DNA from: Schistocerca nitens
Lineage: Eukaryota > Arthropoda > Insecta > Orthoptera > Acrididae
NCBI RefSeq assembly: GCF_023898315.1
Contig: NC_064621.1
Coordinates: 533,407,383 to 533,471,382, forward strand
Length of the DNA stretch: 64,000 nucleotides
Direction: 5' to 3'
Shown: piece after piece, positions 43,401 to 53,289 of the stretch
Layout: the number at the start of each line of letters is the position of its first letter
How positions within the stretch are numbered: position 1 is the first letter of the stretch
Notes under the pieces: model-generated
Database searches by the model: none
What the model was told of the DNA's origin: nothing
Seen by the model: only the letters and a program-made list of their open reading frames with translations
Position numbers and translations under genes: made by a program

Positions 43401-43845
43401 ACCAGATAGGACTAACATGGGATACTGACCATATACAGAGAAGGGCAGCACAAATGGTCACAGATTTGCTTAATCAATGGGCGAGTGTAACAGAGATACT
43501 GAAGGAACTGAACTGGCAGACTCTTTAAAACAGACATAACCTATCCCGAGAAAGTTTATTAACTAGAGCCAGCTTTAAATGATTACTCTAGGCATATACT
43601 ACAACCCCCTACTCATTCACACAGGGATCATATTGCATACACAGAGTCATTCTAACAATCATTATTCCCACATCTGTAAGTGAAAGGAACAGCAAGAAAC
43701 TAATAACTGGTAGAATGGGAAATACCCTCTGACATGCACCTCACAGTTGTTTGCAGAGTGTAGATGTAGATTTAGATGTCCCTCTGCTATGCATCTCATG
43801 GTGGTTTGTAGAGTATAAATATAGATGTAGATGGTAATGACTTGT
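40440..43845 (+). mobile_element. Jockey/CR1-group LINE, split by another LINE
   Basis: Plus-strand LINE with its 5' end in the endonuclease (TISDHDAVVSTMI-like near 40530-40560). Linker frames follow, with SYVKAVSGTKISVLALPNET near 40980 and the RT N-terminus (NKAPXTDVIPVRFYTECTAE near 41225-41280). RT reaches a KTFDSVP-type palm box near 41625-41643, is interrupted at 41646-42775, and resumes with SYGLSSEICDRI and VPQGSVLGPLLFVLYINDLA near 42930-42985. The catalytic FADD box is lost where the sequence reads RLLSIMMYYLREAA. C-terminal readings (NSYKNLGITLCSDMKWNTQI) run to 43550. The 3' tail unit is tandemly duplicated at about 43730-43842 and ends ATGTAGATGG. Confidence 0.7.
41646..42775 (-). 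mobile_element. Jockey/CR1-group LINE inserted into another LINE, 7-bp duplication
   Basis: A 5'-truncated minus-strand LINE flanked by TACCATA at 41639-41645 and 42776-42782. Its 3' end (41646) reads GCTGTGGATGTAGATGTAGT. The RT has VVGPLLFTVYINDLVDNIGS and LRLFADDAVVYREVVTMENC (catalytic FADD intact) near 42540-42440. Then follow IVGTADASLRFIGRILMKCN, VRPLLEYCSPVWYLYQIALT and IQRRAACFVTGSFSNRESVT down to 41900. The outer LINE reads across the gap once this block and one duplication are removed from consideration. It is less decayed than its host, so younger. Confidence 0.85.
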
Positions 43846-43922
43846 CAGATGAATTAAATGACTGCCATGAGGTTTGAGTATTAGAAGTGTAAGTACGTAA
43901 ACAGTGGTATTTTTGCAGTGTA

Positions 43923-43997
43923 ACAATATGGTTACAAACATACACAGTGATAAAAAAGCAGGACAATGATTTTTTTATGGTAAGGTTTTATTCGTAA
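43923..43997. repeat. 75-bp direct repeat, copy 1 (gene 3' end)
   Basis: ACAATATGGTTACAAACATA through TTATTCGTAA. It is identical to 44985-45058 apart from one T in a homopolymer. This copy contains the minus-strand AATAAA used by the PIH1D1-like gene. Confidence 0.9.
43987..43992 (-). terminator. Putative poly(A) signal of the PIH1D1-like gene
   Basis: AATAAA on the minus strand, about 226 bases after the stop codon and inside the 75-bp repeat. It is the first such hexamer I found downstream of the stop. Confidence 0.5.
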
Positions 43998-44217
43998 TAT
44001 AACCTTTTCACTGATCAGATTATTATTTACAGTTTTTGAAGGCACTGCTAATTAGCTTGTTTCAATACTTATCAATGAAAAATTGTGTTTAAAGAAATGC
44101 AAAATCTAATAAGTAACAGGAAATTAAAGAAAGTATTAATATCTGAATAATTTTAAAAGAAAAATAAAACATACATTGTTTCATGTCTCTTATGATACTA
44201 TGCTATTGTAACTTGTC

Positions 44218-44256
44218 TTATGTTTCTGTCGTCACGGGCATCTTCAGAGTAAGTAC
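44218..44256 (-). CDS. PIH1D1: PIH1D1-like terminal exon
   Basis: Acceptor CTTTCCTTTTTTTAG at 44257, twelve codons (VLTLKMPVTTET), then TAA at 44220-44218. The short hydrophobic strand plus Met-Pro is the usual family ending. Confidence 0.85.
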   Translation of the reverse strand, partial: VLTLKMPVTTET

Positions 44257-47200
44257 CTAAAAAAAGGAAAGAAAAAGACAAAAAATGTGGATTAATACAC
44301 GAAAGATTGTAAACTGCATTTTCCTGTTGCCTATAGCTTGTGCCCTTACCCTACTACTGGACTCAAACTCTGCAACTGTCTTCTCTTGATCAACTGTATA
44401 TGGTATGAAAATATCAAGCAGATAGTTCCTTTTACGACTTTCAAATACAATACGATCTTCACCCACATCCAAGGCAATTTCTCGTGCTGAAAGCTGAAAT
44501 GTGGAAACCGATGAATATTACAGAGAAAACATGTGAATACACTATGTATTTTAAATTCAACATCTACATCAGAATCAGAAAACAAGCAACATACCACATC
44601 TGGTAACGCGAAAGTAGCAATCAAAAGTTGAGGTTCACCCTCAGCAGGTTCACGCACTATCCTGTATTCTGGTTCCCTCGAACCTGACACTGTATTTCCT
44701 CTGCTCACAGAGGAGGGAGCAGGCAGCCTATCATCGGATATTTCGTTTTTCTTCTCAGGCTGCTTTTGGACCTCAGGAGTCTTGTTGCCGATTTCCTGTA
44801 TAAGAGGTCCCTTCTTCGGTGGACGCTGCTCTATACGGTGTTTCTGAAGTGTTCCTATTGCTTTGCGGTTCTTCAGAATCGTGTACTCTGTTTAAACAAA
44901 GAGACTTATCTATAACAACACTCTACCACAAATTATCAGCTTGACTTAAAAAAATAAAGAGAGAGTCAGCCTGAATACTGAGAGACAATATGGTTACAAA
45001 CATACACAGTGATAAAAAAGCAGGACAATGATTTTTTATGGTAAGGTTTTATTCGTAAGAGAATAAAAATCACCTTAATCACCTGGTGCTAAAAAACAGT
45101 CTATGAAAAAAAAGGAGAGTGCAGATTAACAGAAATTATGACACAAAGTCAAATAGGGGTAATGCAGGAGTAGGTTTAATAATGAATAGGAAAATAGGAA
45201 CGCGGGTAAGCTACTACAAACAGCTTAGTGAACGCATTATTGTGGCCAAGATAGATACGAAGCCCACACCTACTACAGTAGTACAAGTTTATATGCCAAC
45301 TACCTCTGCACATGACGAAGAAATTGAAGAAATGTATGATGAAATAAAAGAAATTATTCAGATTGTGAAGGGAGACGAAAATTTAATAGTTATGGGTGAC
45401 TGGAATTCGAGTGTAGGAAAAGGGAGAGAAGGAAACGTAGTAGGTGAATATGGATTGGGGCTAAGAAATGAAAGACGAAGCCGCCTGGTAGAATTTTGCA
45501 CAGAGCACAATTTAATCATAGCTAACACTTGGTTTAAGAATCATGATAGAAGGTTGTATACATGGAAGAACCCTGGAGATACTAAAAGGTATCAGATTGA
45601 TTATATAATGGTAAGACAGAGATTTAGGAACCAGGTTTTAAATTGTAAGACATTTCCAGGGGCAGATGTGGACTCTGACCACAATCTACTGGTTATGACC
45701 TGTAGATTAAAACTGAAGAAACTGCAAAAAGGTGGGAATTTAAGGAGATGGGACCTGGATAAACTGAAAGAACCAGAGGTGGTACAGAGTTTCAGGGAGA
45801 GCATAAGGGAACAATTGACAGGAATGGGGGAAAGAAATACAGTAGAAGAAGAATGGGTAGCTTTGAGGGATGAAGTAGTGAAGGCAGCAGAGGATCAAGT
45901 AGGTAAAAAGACGAGGGCTAGTAGAAATCCTTGGGTAACAGATGAAATATTGAATTTAATTGATGAAAGGAGAAAATATAAAAATGCAGTGAATGAAGCA
46001 GGCAAAAAGGAATACAAACGTCTCAAAAATGAGATCGACAGGAAGTGCAAAATGGCTAAGCAGGGATGGCTAGAGGACAAATGTAAGGATGTAGAGGCTT
46101 ATCTTACTAGGGGTAAGATAGATACTGCCTACAGGAAAATTAAAGAGACCTTTGGAGATAAGAGAACCACTTGTATGAACATCAAGAGCTCAGATGGAAA
46201 CCCAGTTCTAAGCAAAGAAGGGAAAGCAGAAAGGTGGAAGGAGTATATAGAGGGTCTATACAAGGGTGATGTACTTGAGGACAATATTATGGAAATGGAA
46301 GAGGATGTAGATGAAGATGAAATGGGAGATACGATACTGCGTGAAGAGTTTGACAGAGCACTGAAAGACCTGAGTCGAAACAAGGCCCCCGGAGTAGACA
46401 ACATTCCATTGGAACTACTGATGGCCTTGGGAGAGCCAGTCCTGACAAAACTCTACCATCTGGTGAGCAAGATGTATGAAACAGGTGAAATACCCTCAGA
46501 CTTCAAGAAGAATATAATACTTCCAATCCCAAAGAAAGCAGGTGTTGACAGATGTGAGAATTACCGAACAATCAGTTTAATAAGCCACAGCTGCAAAATA
46601 CTAACACGAATTCTTTACAGACGAATGGAAAAACTAGTAGAAGCCGACCTCGGGGAAGATCAGTTTGGATTCCGTAGAAATACTGGGACACGTGAGGCAA
46701 TACTGACCTTACGACTTATCTTAGAAGAAAGATTAAGGAAAGGCAAACCTACGTTTCTAGCATTTGTAGACTTAGAGAAAGCTTTTGACAATGTTGACTG
46801 GAATACTCTCTTTCAAATTCTGAAGGTGGCAGGGGTAAAATACAGGGAGCGAAAGGCTATTTACAATTTGTACAGAAACCAGATGGCAGTTATAAGAGTC
46901 GAGGGACATGAAAGGGAAGCACTGGTTGGGAAGGGAGTAAGACAGGGTTGTAGCCTCTCCCCGATGTTATTCAATCTGTATATTGAGCAAGCAGTAAAGG
47001 AAACAAAAGAAAAATTCGGAGTAGGTATTAAAATCCATGGAGAAGAAATAAAAACTTTGAGGTTCGCCGATGACATTGTAATTCTGTCAGAGACAGCAAA
47101 GGACTTGGAAGAGCAGTTGAATGGAATGGATGGTGTCTTGAAAGGAGGATATAAGATGAACATCAACAAAAGCAAAACGAGGATAATGGAATGTAGTCGA

Positions 47201-50200
47201 ATTAAGTCGGGTGATGTTGAGGGTATTAGATTAGGAAATGAGACACTTAAAGTAGTAAAGGAGTTTTGCTATTTGGGGAGCAAAATAACTGATGATGGTC
47301 GAAGTAGAGAGGATATAAAATGTAGACTGGCAATGGCAAGGAAATCATTTCTGAAGAAGAGAAATTTGTTAACATCGAGTATAGATTTAAGTGTCAGGAA
47401 GTCTTTTCTGAAAGTATTTGTATGGAGTGTAGCCATGTATGGAAGTGAAACATGGACGATAAATAGTTTGGACAAGAAGAGAATAGAAGCTTTCGAAATG
47501 TGGTGCTACAGAAGAATGCTGAAGATTAGATGGGTAGATCACATAACTAATGAGGAGGTACTGAACAGGATTGGGGAGAAGAGGAGTTTGTGGCACAACT
47601 TGACCAGAAGAAGGGATCGGTTGGTAGGACATGTTCTGAGGCATCAAGGGATCACCAATTTAGTATTGGAGGGCAGCGTGGAGGGTAAAAATCGTAGGGG
47701 GAGACCAAGAGATGCATACACTAAGCAGATTCAGAAGGATGTAGGTTGCAGCAGGTACTGGGAGATGAAGAAGCTTGCACAGGATAGAGTAGCATGGAGA
47801 GCTGCATCAAACCAGTCTCAGGACTGAAGACCACAACAACAACAACAACAACAACAACATGACAACCTAAAAAGACAAAGAAAAAAATTCTGAGACTGAC
47901 TAAAATATAAGGGGGGCATTCAAAAAGAAATGAGCCGGAGGCATAATTACAGAAACCAGTACCTGTATGTTAGAAGTACTACCCTGGCTGTTGAGACACT
48001 TGTCCCACTGTGACACAAGGTAGTGAATGGCTGTCTCAATAAATTCCCGGGGCTGCAAAGTTAACCAGTTCCACACGTACAGCTGGACGTCATCGTCCAA
48101 GGTGAATCGTTTGCCCCTCAGTCTTTTTAAGGGGACAAAAATGGCGTAATCACAGGGAGAGAGGTCCGGACTGTATGGAGGGTGGCCGAGAACCTCCCAT
48201 TTGAATTTCTGCAGGAGTGACACAACTGTGTTGGTCATATGATGCTCTCCATTGTCGTGGAGTAGAATGACCTCACGAGTGAGATTGCCTGGTCATTTAG
48301 ATTTGACCGCTTGGCAAAGGGTTTGCGAGTAACACTGGGTATTCACTGTTGTCCCGTGCTGCAGGAAGTGAATCTGAAGGGGGCCATCTCCTGACGGCTC
48401 CATGTCACTGTTTCACTGTTTGCAATGTGACTGGCAGCATTTGATAGCTGCTGATAGCTCTAAATAGTCATGTGACGTGCATGTGTGCCCTCTAGCGATG
48501 GGCTGTGAACATCCATGCTCTAGTCGGAACCACACCACGTTACACATGGCACAATATTACCCTCCTATCACTGGTTTGTGCATTCCAGACCCTATCTCAT
48601 TTATTTTTGAAAGCCCCTTATATGATATTTTTATCGATGATATTTTGTTTTTGTTATGTTGGTATATTTTGCACAACAACTATAAAATGCCAACTTGCTC
48701 TGCAGAAGAAATTTGTTTGGTAGGCAGGTTGTGTATGTGTAGTTCAAATCAAATACAATGCCATCATAAAATTTGTTGTTTTGGATGATTTATTGCCAAC
48801 AGAATGTCCCCCAATTTTTACCAGGGAACTACTTCACTTTTAACAGTTCAGAAATGGGAAACTCAATTCGATGTGGCCTTACTTCTTTTGAACATGATCC
48901 ATATACATATGTCCTAAAACTGGAACCACACAGATGGAAACAAAGTTCACAATATAGTACTGGACAGTTAAAACTGTGAAGTAGCTGATGGCACATAAAT
49001 ATCAGAAGAAAAACTAATGTACCTTTTTCATAAGGAAATAACTATGAAAAAGCTTTCTGCAGGACAGGTGTCGAATCTATTCCATGGTAGTCAAAGCAAA
49101 TGATAAGACTGATTTAAAATTAATCCTGCTGATTTTGCTCACAAACTTTAAAAAAAAGTTACTACGGATGAGACATGGGTCCACCATTTCATGCTGAAAT
49201 GACCATCGAAGCCATGGATGGAAGTAACTGATTCCTTATCAAAAAAGACAAAGATAAGCTGGTGTTCTCAGTCATATCTATTGCCACATTTAAAGCAGTT
49301 TGTGTGGGGAAATTATTTTGAATGCACTGAAGAGGTTATAGCAGGTATCATGGGTATTTTGCAGCACCTTCAGAACTGCACTTTACGAATCATATCCACT
49401 CACGGGAAAAACTGGATGAAGTGCAGTGATCTAAATGTGTTCCACTGGTATAGTGAAAAGTAAGTTCACTTTTGACATAAAAATATTCATTCACTGTGGG
49501 TTTGAGAACTTTTCACTCTGCTATTGCAGCCCCTTCCTGTCTGCAGTTCTACACTAACTGGAGTTCCAGCAGGTCTGCTATTACTAATAAGCTATTAACC
49601 AACAGATGGAGTCTTTGTTCTTTTTATGGCGTGGAAATTACTACTGCTCACCTGCACTTTTTTGGATATAGCTCACTTTAAGGATGTAGTTACATTTTAC
49701 AGCAATTCACATCAGCAACATACAACAGGCAGTTAAACCACAATCCTCAGTCTGGGAAACACACACTGCTGTACTGTAGTCTCACTTTTTCAAGTAACAA
49801 CAACAACTAAATATTAAACTTCAGAAGCAGAGGGAGAGAGTCTGTCGCCACTATTACAAAATTGTGAAAAAGAAGTGGGGAAAAGTTTTAAGAGTTGGCT
49901 ACTGTTTCATGGTTCATCAGCAAGCAAAACAAGCTTTTCTTGTTTTCCAAATACATGCAACTGAATAATAATACAAACGCCATGATAAAACTGATGTAAA
50001 CAACATAACTGATGTAAACGAAAAATGTTTTTAACCATTCCTGTCTTTAACTAGTGTACAAAAATGTAACACTGAATGATGTTGAAATATTTGTCTGTTC
50101 TCAATCATGCAGAAATTATGGTAATAGGAAGTCCTGGATACAAATTAACAAAGTGGAGGTAAATAAGCACCATTCATCTCTTTAGAACATAGTTATGCAT

Positions 50201-51008
50201 GTAAAGAGAAATAGTTTTAAGCTAACATACTGAATCGTCTATCTTATCCACAGCAAGATTTAAATATATTAACACCAACACACAACAGTTTTTATGGGTC
50301 TGTCCACTATTCAGCTGATCTTAATGTTCAGTCTTGGTCTACCCTTGTAACCCTATCCTACATCAATACATGTTTCAGAAGGACAATAGTTACAGTTTTT
50401 TTTCTGTTTCTTGTCCAGTTTCTTGATGCAGATTCCACAACTGTAGTATTGATTTGGAATGAAATGACAGCGCCAGTTGCACTTCTTTAATTTTAAATGC
50501 CGTAATTGGTATATGCAACATGAAACAAATAATGTAGAAAACAAACTCATCAACAAACTTAAAAAGCAGCACAATAAAATAATAATGTTGTATAGACTCA
50601 TCCATAATTTAAGAAATAGATATCTTGAACTTGAACTTACATTTTAACATGACTTGAGAGAACACATAACGACTGATGAGACATGTAAGGAGGCGACATT
50701 AAGTAGAGGAGGAGCAAGTTACAAGCTGGGCCTCCCTGTAATCTGCCCCTTCAATGTAATTTAACATGAAAATAAAAAAGGCAACTGGTGCTATAATTTT
50801 TTTCCATATGATTGCTGTATCAGATTTCACAAAATCCCACAAGAAACCAATGTAAGTGGCATACCTACTGTATCAATCTGCATTTTATATTTATCTTCAA
50901 GACCTTCCATTACTACAAGTAACAGAAAGTTCCTGAAAACCTTGTTGGTTGAAACTTTCTTGAAGAATTCGGTGTTGATGGCCACATCAAAAGCTTTTGC
51001 TGGTTTTC
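44218..51008 (-). CDS. PIH1D1: PIH1 domain-containing protein 1-like (partial, 4 exons)
   Basis: Host gene on the minus strand: join 50865-51008, 44595-44887, 44350-44493, 44218-44256, giving 205 residues plus stop. All introns are GT-AG and the phases agree across every junction. The first exon gives AFDVAINTEFFKKVS and VVMEGLEDKYKMQI, the C-terminal part of the PIH domain. The next gives YTILKNRKAIGTLQ, a charged linker, then EPEYRIVREPAEGEPQLLIA. The third gives LDVGEDRIVFES and NYLLDIFIPYTVDQ, a CS/p23-like beta sandwich. The last adds VLTLKMPVTTET. In the family, PIH1D1 links RPAP3 and RUVBL1/2 with HSP90 and binds phosphorylated clients such as TELO2 through its PIH domain. The first exon or exons (roughly the first 110 residues) were not found up to the right edge. 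PIH1D2 or a DNAAF paralogue is the alternative, but the motif order fits PIH1D1 best. Confidence 0.8.
44350..44493 (-). CDS. PIH1D1: PIH1D1-like exon (CS-like domain)
   Basis: Acceptor CCACATTTCAG, donor GTAAGG, exactly 48 codons in phase 0. It contains the LDVGEDRIVF and LLDIFIPYTV strands. Confidence 0.88.
44595..44887 (-). CDS. PIH1D1: PIH1D1-like exon (linker and first CS strand)
   Basis: Acceptor TTTAAACAG before 44887, donor GTATGT after 44595. It completes the split codon as Glu and reads 97 codons to a phase-0 end. Confidence 0.85.
44985..45058. repeat. 75-bp direct repeat, copy 2 (in the large intron)
   Basis: Same orientation as 43923-43997, 1,062 bp away, one base shorter. Together the two copies bracket the last three exons. 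Confidence 0.9.
45144..47827 (+). CDS. RTE endonuclease-reverse transcriptase, N-terminally truncated
   Basis: About 890 residues without a stop. The AP endonuclease part has NLIVMGDWNSSVGKGREGNV (GDWN box), YTWKNPGDTKRYQIDYIMV and DVDSDHNLLVM (catalytic SDH) up to about 45700. RT follows: NKAPGVDNIPLELLMALGEP near 46380, LPIPKKAGVDRCENYRTISL near 46530, QFGFRRNTGTREAI, FVDLEKAFDNVDW (first Asp, 46766), GVRQGCSLSPMLFNLYIEQA and LRFADDIVILSE (catalytic FADD, 47060). The C-terminal region ends SLWHNLTRRRDRLVGHVLRH and RRGRPRD near 47710. The Met at 45119 lies in host sequence before the insertion, so it is not the native start. The copy could not be autonomous without its 5' end, but RT is intact. 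Confidence 0.9.
45144..47858 (+). mobile_element. RTE-type LINE, 5'-truncated, long open frame
   Basis: Bounded by ATGACA at 45138-45143 and 47859-47864, a short possible target duplication. The 3' end is TCAGGACTGAAGACCA followed by (CAA)n, the usual RTE structure of a minimal 3' UTR and a simple repeat. By comparison with 58523-61803, about 0.6 kb of 5' sequence including the start of the endonuclease is missing. The rest is a single open frame. Confidence 0.85.
47909..48450 (-). mobile_element. mariner remnant A (minus strand)
   Basis: The left end, GGGGGGCATTCAAAAAGAAATG near 47911, is a mariner-type terminal repeat. The minus frame has MEPSGDGPLQIHFLQHGTTV, LLHDNGEHHMTNTVVSLLQK (second catalytic Asp) and PPYSPDLSPCDYAIFVPLKR (third Asp, DD34D type), ending VSQWDKCLNSQGS. 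The N-terminal half and the other end are missing. One frameshift lies between 48290 and 48238. Confidence 0.75.
48451..49059. other. Unassigned intronic sequence
   Basis: No supported gene or repeat between the two mariner remnants. Confidence 0.5.
49060..49465 (+). mobile_element. mariner remnant B (plus strand)
   Basis: Reads INPADFAHKL, then VTTDETWVHHFMLK (first catalytic Asp of mariner transposase). After an internal deletion comes FVWGNYFECTEEVIAGIMGI, then WMKCSDLNVFHWYSEK, the mariner C-terminus. The second and third Asp region is deleted. It is a different mariner lineage from remnant A. Confidence 0.65.
49466..50864. other. Unassigned intronic sequence
   Basis: AT-rich and belongs to the large intron. 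No exon with matching phase or PIH similarity was seen in it. Confidence 0.5.
50865..51008 (-). CDS. PIH1D1: PIH1D1-like internal exon (PIH domain)
   Basis: Starts with two bases completing a split codon and ends one base into the next. The donor is GTAG followed by GTATGC. Two AGs three bases apart (TTCAGCAG) allow exon starts at 51008 or 51011, both in frame. Confidence 0.82.
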
Positions 51009-51196
51009 CTGCTGAAGGTGAAATATTATTATAGTGACAGCTAAAAGAGGCATAATAATTTGTTGTTTAAAAATGTAAATAAATAAAATTCAGAAGCAAA
51101 AAACTGCATATTTACGGAATCCTGTGAATAAACAATCAGATTATAAAAAGAAGAAAAGAAAGTCATCATCATTACATTATCACCTTTAAATGAGAC

Positions 51197-51198
<2 letters not shown>

Positions 51199-51281
<83 letters not shown>

Positions 51282-51296
51282 CCCCCCCCCCCCCCA
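51199..51296. repeat. Compound (CG)(CA)n(CT)n(C)n microsatellite
   Basis: Consecutive CG, CA, CT and C runs, nearly 100 bases, directly visible. Confidence 0.95.
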
Positions 51297-51700
51297 ACCC
51301 CTCTCTCCATAATCAAACTGACTATTCTTTGCTGCCTCAGTGTACATCATACCAATGAATATCTCCTTTTAGTCAAGTTGTGTAATGGCATTCTTGTCAC
51401 AACTTGATTCACTACCTCTTCAATAGCTCTTCCATCTAATCTTCAACTTTCTTCTTTAACCAAATTTCAAATGTGTCTATTCTCTTCTTGTCTCATCTGT
51501 GTATTGTCCACATACAGACAAATACCTACAGAAAGGACTTCATCACACTTAAATTACAACTGATGTTGACAAATTTCTCTTTTACAGAAACATTTTTCCT
51601 ATTATTACCAGTCTGCGTTTTATGCCCTCTCTGCTTCAGCCATTATCAATTATTTTGCTGCCTAAATAACAAAACTAATTTACCGTTCTTAACGTATCAT

Positions 51701-51989
51701 TATACAATGAAGGCTTTCACGACTGGATGTTTCAGCTGCCGAGAATTCTTCCGGGTTGTATGGCCTTGGTACATGGAACTCTTCTATCCCTGAAGTTTCG
51801 TCCAAAGCTACTTTGTACATCTTCGGAGGTGCTCTTGGTTGTGCTGGGTTTTGCCGACTGTTGGCAAGACCCAGTACAACCAGGAGCACCTCCGAAGATG
51901 TCCAAAGTAGCTTTGGACGAAACATCAGGGACAGAAGAATTCCCTGGACCACGGCCATACAACCCAGAAGAATTCTCAGCACCTTAATG
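51701..51989. mobile_element. Foldback (long inverted-repeat) element, ATCAT duplication
   Basis: Two 121-bp arms, 51735-51855 and 51863-51983, are reverse complements with few mismatches and are separated by a 7-base loop. The block interrupts the RTE sequence and is flanked by ATCAT at 51696-51700 and 51990-51994. No coding capacity. The superfamily is unknown. Confidence 0.8.
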
Positions 51990-52740
51990 ATCATTCCCTA
52001 ATCTCATTCCCTCAGCAATGTCTGATTTAAATTGATTACACTCCATTATTCTTGTTTTACTTTTGCTTATATTCATCTCATAAAGAACTTCTTTTCAAGA
52101 TACTATCCATTCACTTCAACTGATCTTCCAAGTCCTTTGCCGCCACTGACAGAATTACAGTGTCATCGGCAAAGCTCAAAGTTTAAATTTCCTTTCTCCA
52201 AACTTCAACTAGGTTTTCAAAATCCTCCTTGGTTTCCTTTGCAGCTTGCTTAATGTACATATTGTAACATTGGGTATAGATCACAACATAACCCTGTCTG
52301 ACTGACTTCTCAGCTACTACCTCTCTTACATGCCCTTCGACTCATAACTACAATCTGGTTTCGTAGATAACCTTTCACTTTCTTTATTTTATTCCTGCTA
52401 CCATCAGAATTTATAATATTCCAGCCAGCGTTGTCAAAAGCTTTCTCCAAACCTACAAATTCTATAAACATTGGTTGATTACCTTTCTATAGTTCATCTT
52501 ATATGATAAGTCAGCATTGCCTCAAGTGTTCCTACTTTTCTCTGGGATCCAGACAAACCTTCCTCAGGTCCTCAGGTTGGCTTCTACCAGTCAACTCTAT
52601 TATTCTGTAGATAATTAACGTTGGTATTTTGTAATCTTGAATAATTAAACTGATGGTTCAGTAACAATTCTGTCAGCAACTGCTTTGTTTGGAAGTGATA
52701 TTATTACAATCTTCTCGGAATCCTAAGGTATTTTTCCTGT

Positions 52741-53088
52741 TGCCACATAGGAGGCATTGAGTTGCAAACAGACGCAATGAAAAAGGCTGCTAAAATACTA
52801 AGACAAAGTTGTTCATCCAAAACAGAAAACTCAAATACAGATTCACACAAGCACAACTCACCGTCTCCTGCACATGGGACAGTGGCGATGTGTGCGAGAT
52901 TTGCACTTGTGTGAATGTGTGTGTGTTTTCTACTTCCAAAAAGGATTTTGTCCATAAGCTTCATATTTTATCCGTCCTTTACATTGTGCCTGTCTGCAAC
53001 TCAACTGCCTCTTCTATGTGGTGAGTATCTATCTATGCTTTCCATATTGTTGTTATTCCATGCAAATCTTTCCGTTGTTTGGTAGCCT
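52741..53088. mobile_element. Small Penelope-end element with inverted arms
   Basis: The arm at 52742-52800 (CCACATAGGAGGCATTGAGT start) pairs with 52965-53022. The middle contains CA/GTGTG-rich sequence, and the right flank ends in TCCGTTGTTTGG. The words match the Penelope ends at 16500-16620 and 25160-25230. It interrupts the old RTE copy. It is probably a non-coding derivative of a Penelope terminal repeat. Confidence 0.6.
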
Positions 53089-53289
53089 GCCTGTCTCATT
53101 ATACCTTGCATACCAAGTGGAATATTTTCATCATGGCTGGCTCTCCAAGGATCTCAATAGTTCTGAGGAAATGTTATCTCCAACCATATGCTTCGACTTG
53201 GGTCTTTCAGTACCCTGTCAAATTATTCTTACAGTATCATAGCTCCCATCTCATCCTTGTCTACAAGAGACGTTCTGAAATTATGTTTC

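Larger units (their letters stand above)
44888..50864 (-). other. PIH1D1: 5,977-bp intron of the PIH1D1-like gene
   Basis: The other two introns are 93 and 101 bp. This one is expanded by a 2.7-kb RTE copy (sense opposite to the gene) and two mariner remnants. The remainder at 49466-50864 has no recognised feature. Confidence 0.75.
51470..53280 (-). mobile_element. Old RTE LINE copy with two nested insertions
   Basis: The sequence matches, at reduced identity, the same segment of the RTE at 58881-60010: for instance TCTATTCTCTTCTTGTC near 51478, AAGTCCTTTGCCGCCACTGA near 52130, and CTGGCTCTCCAAGGATCTCA near 53135. All coding frames are destroyed. Two blocks have no RTE counterpart: 51701-51989 and about 52741-53088. 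This is an older relative of the 45144 and 58523 copies. Confidence 0.75.

Noticed and set aside
45119-45143. Met codon at 45119 as start of the RTE protein
   Set aside because: It lies in host intron sequence before the insertion boundary; the open frame there is chance. The native N-terminus is seen in the copy at 58523-61803.
46129-46404. Ser-rich minus-strand frame, also seen at 59941-60216 on the plus strand
   Set aside because: Antisense shadow of the acidic linker of the RTE protein; it recurs only because the LINE recurs.
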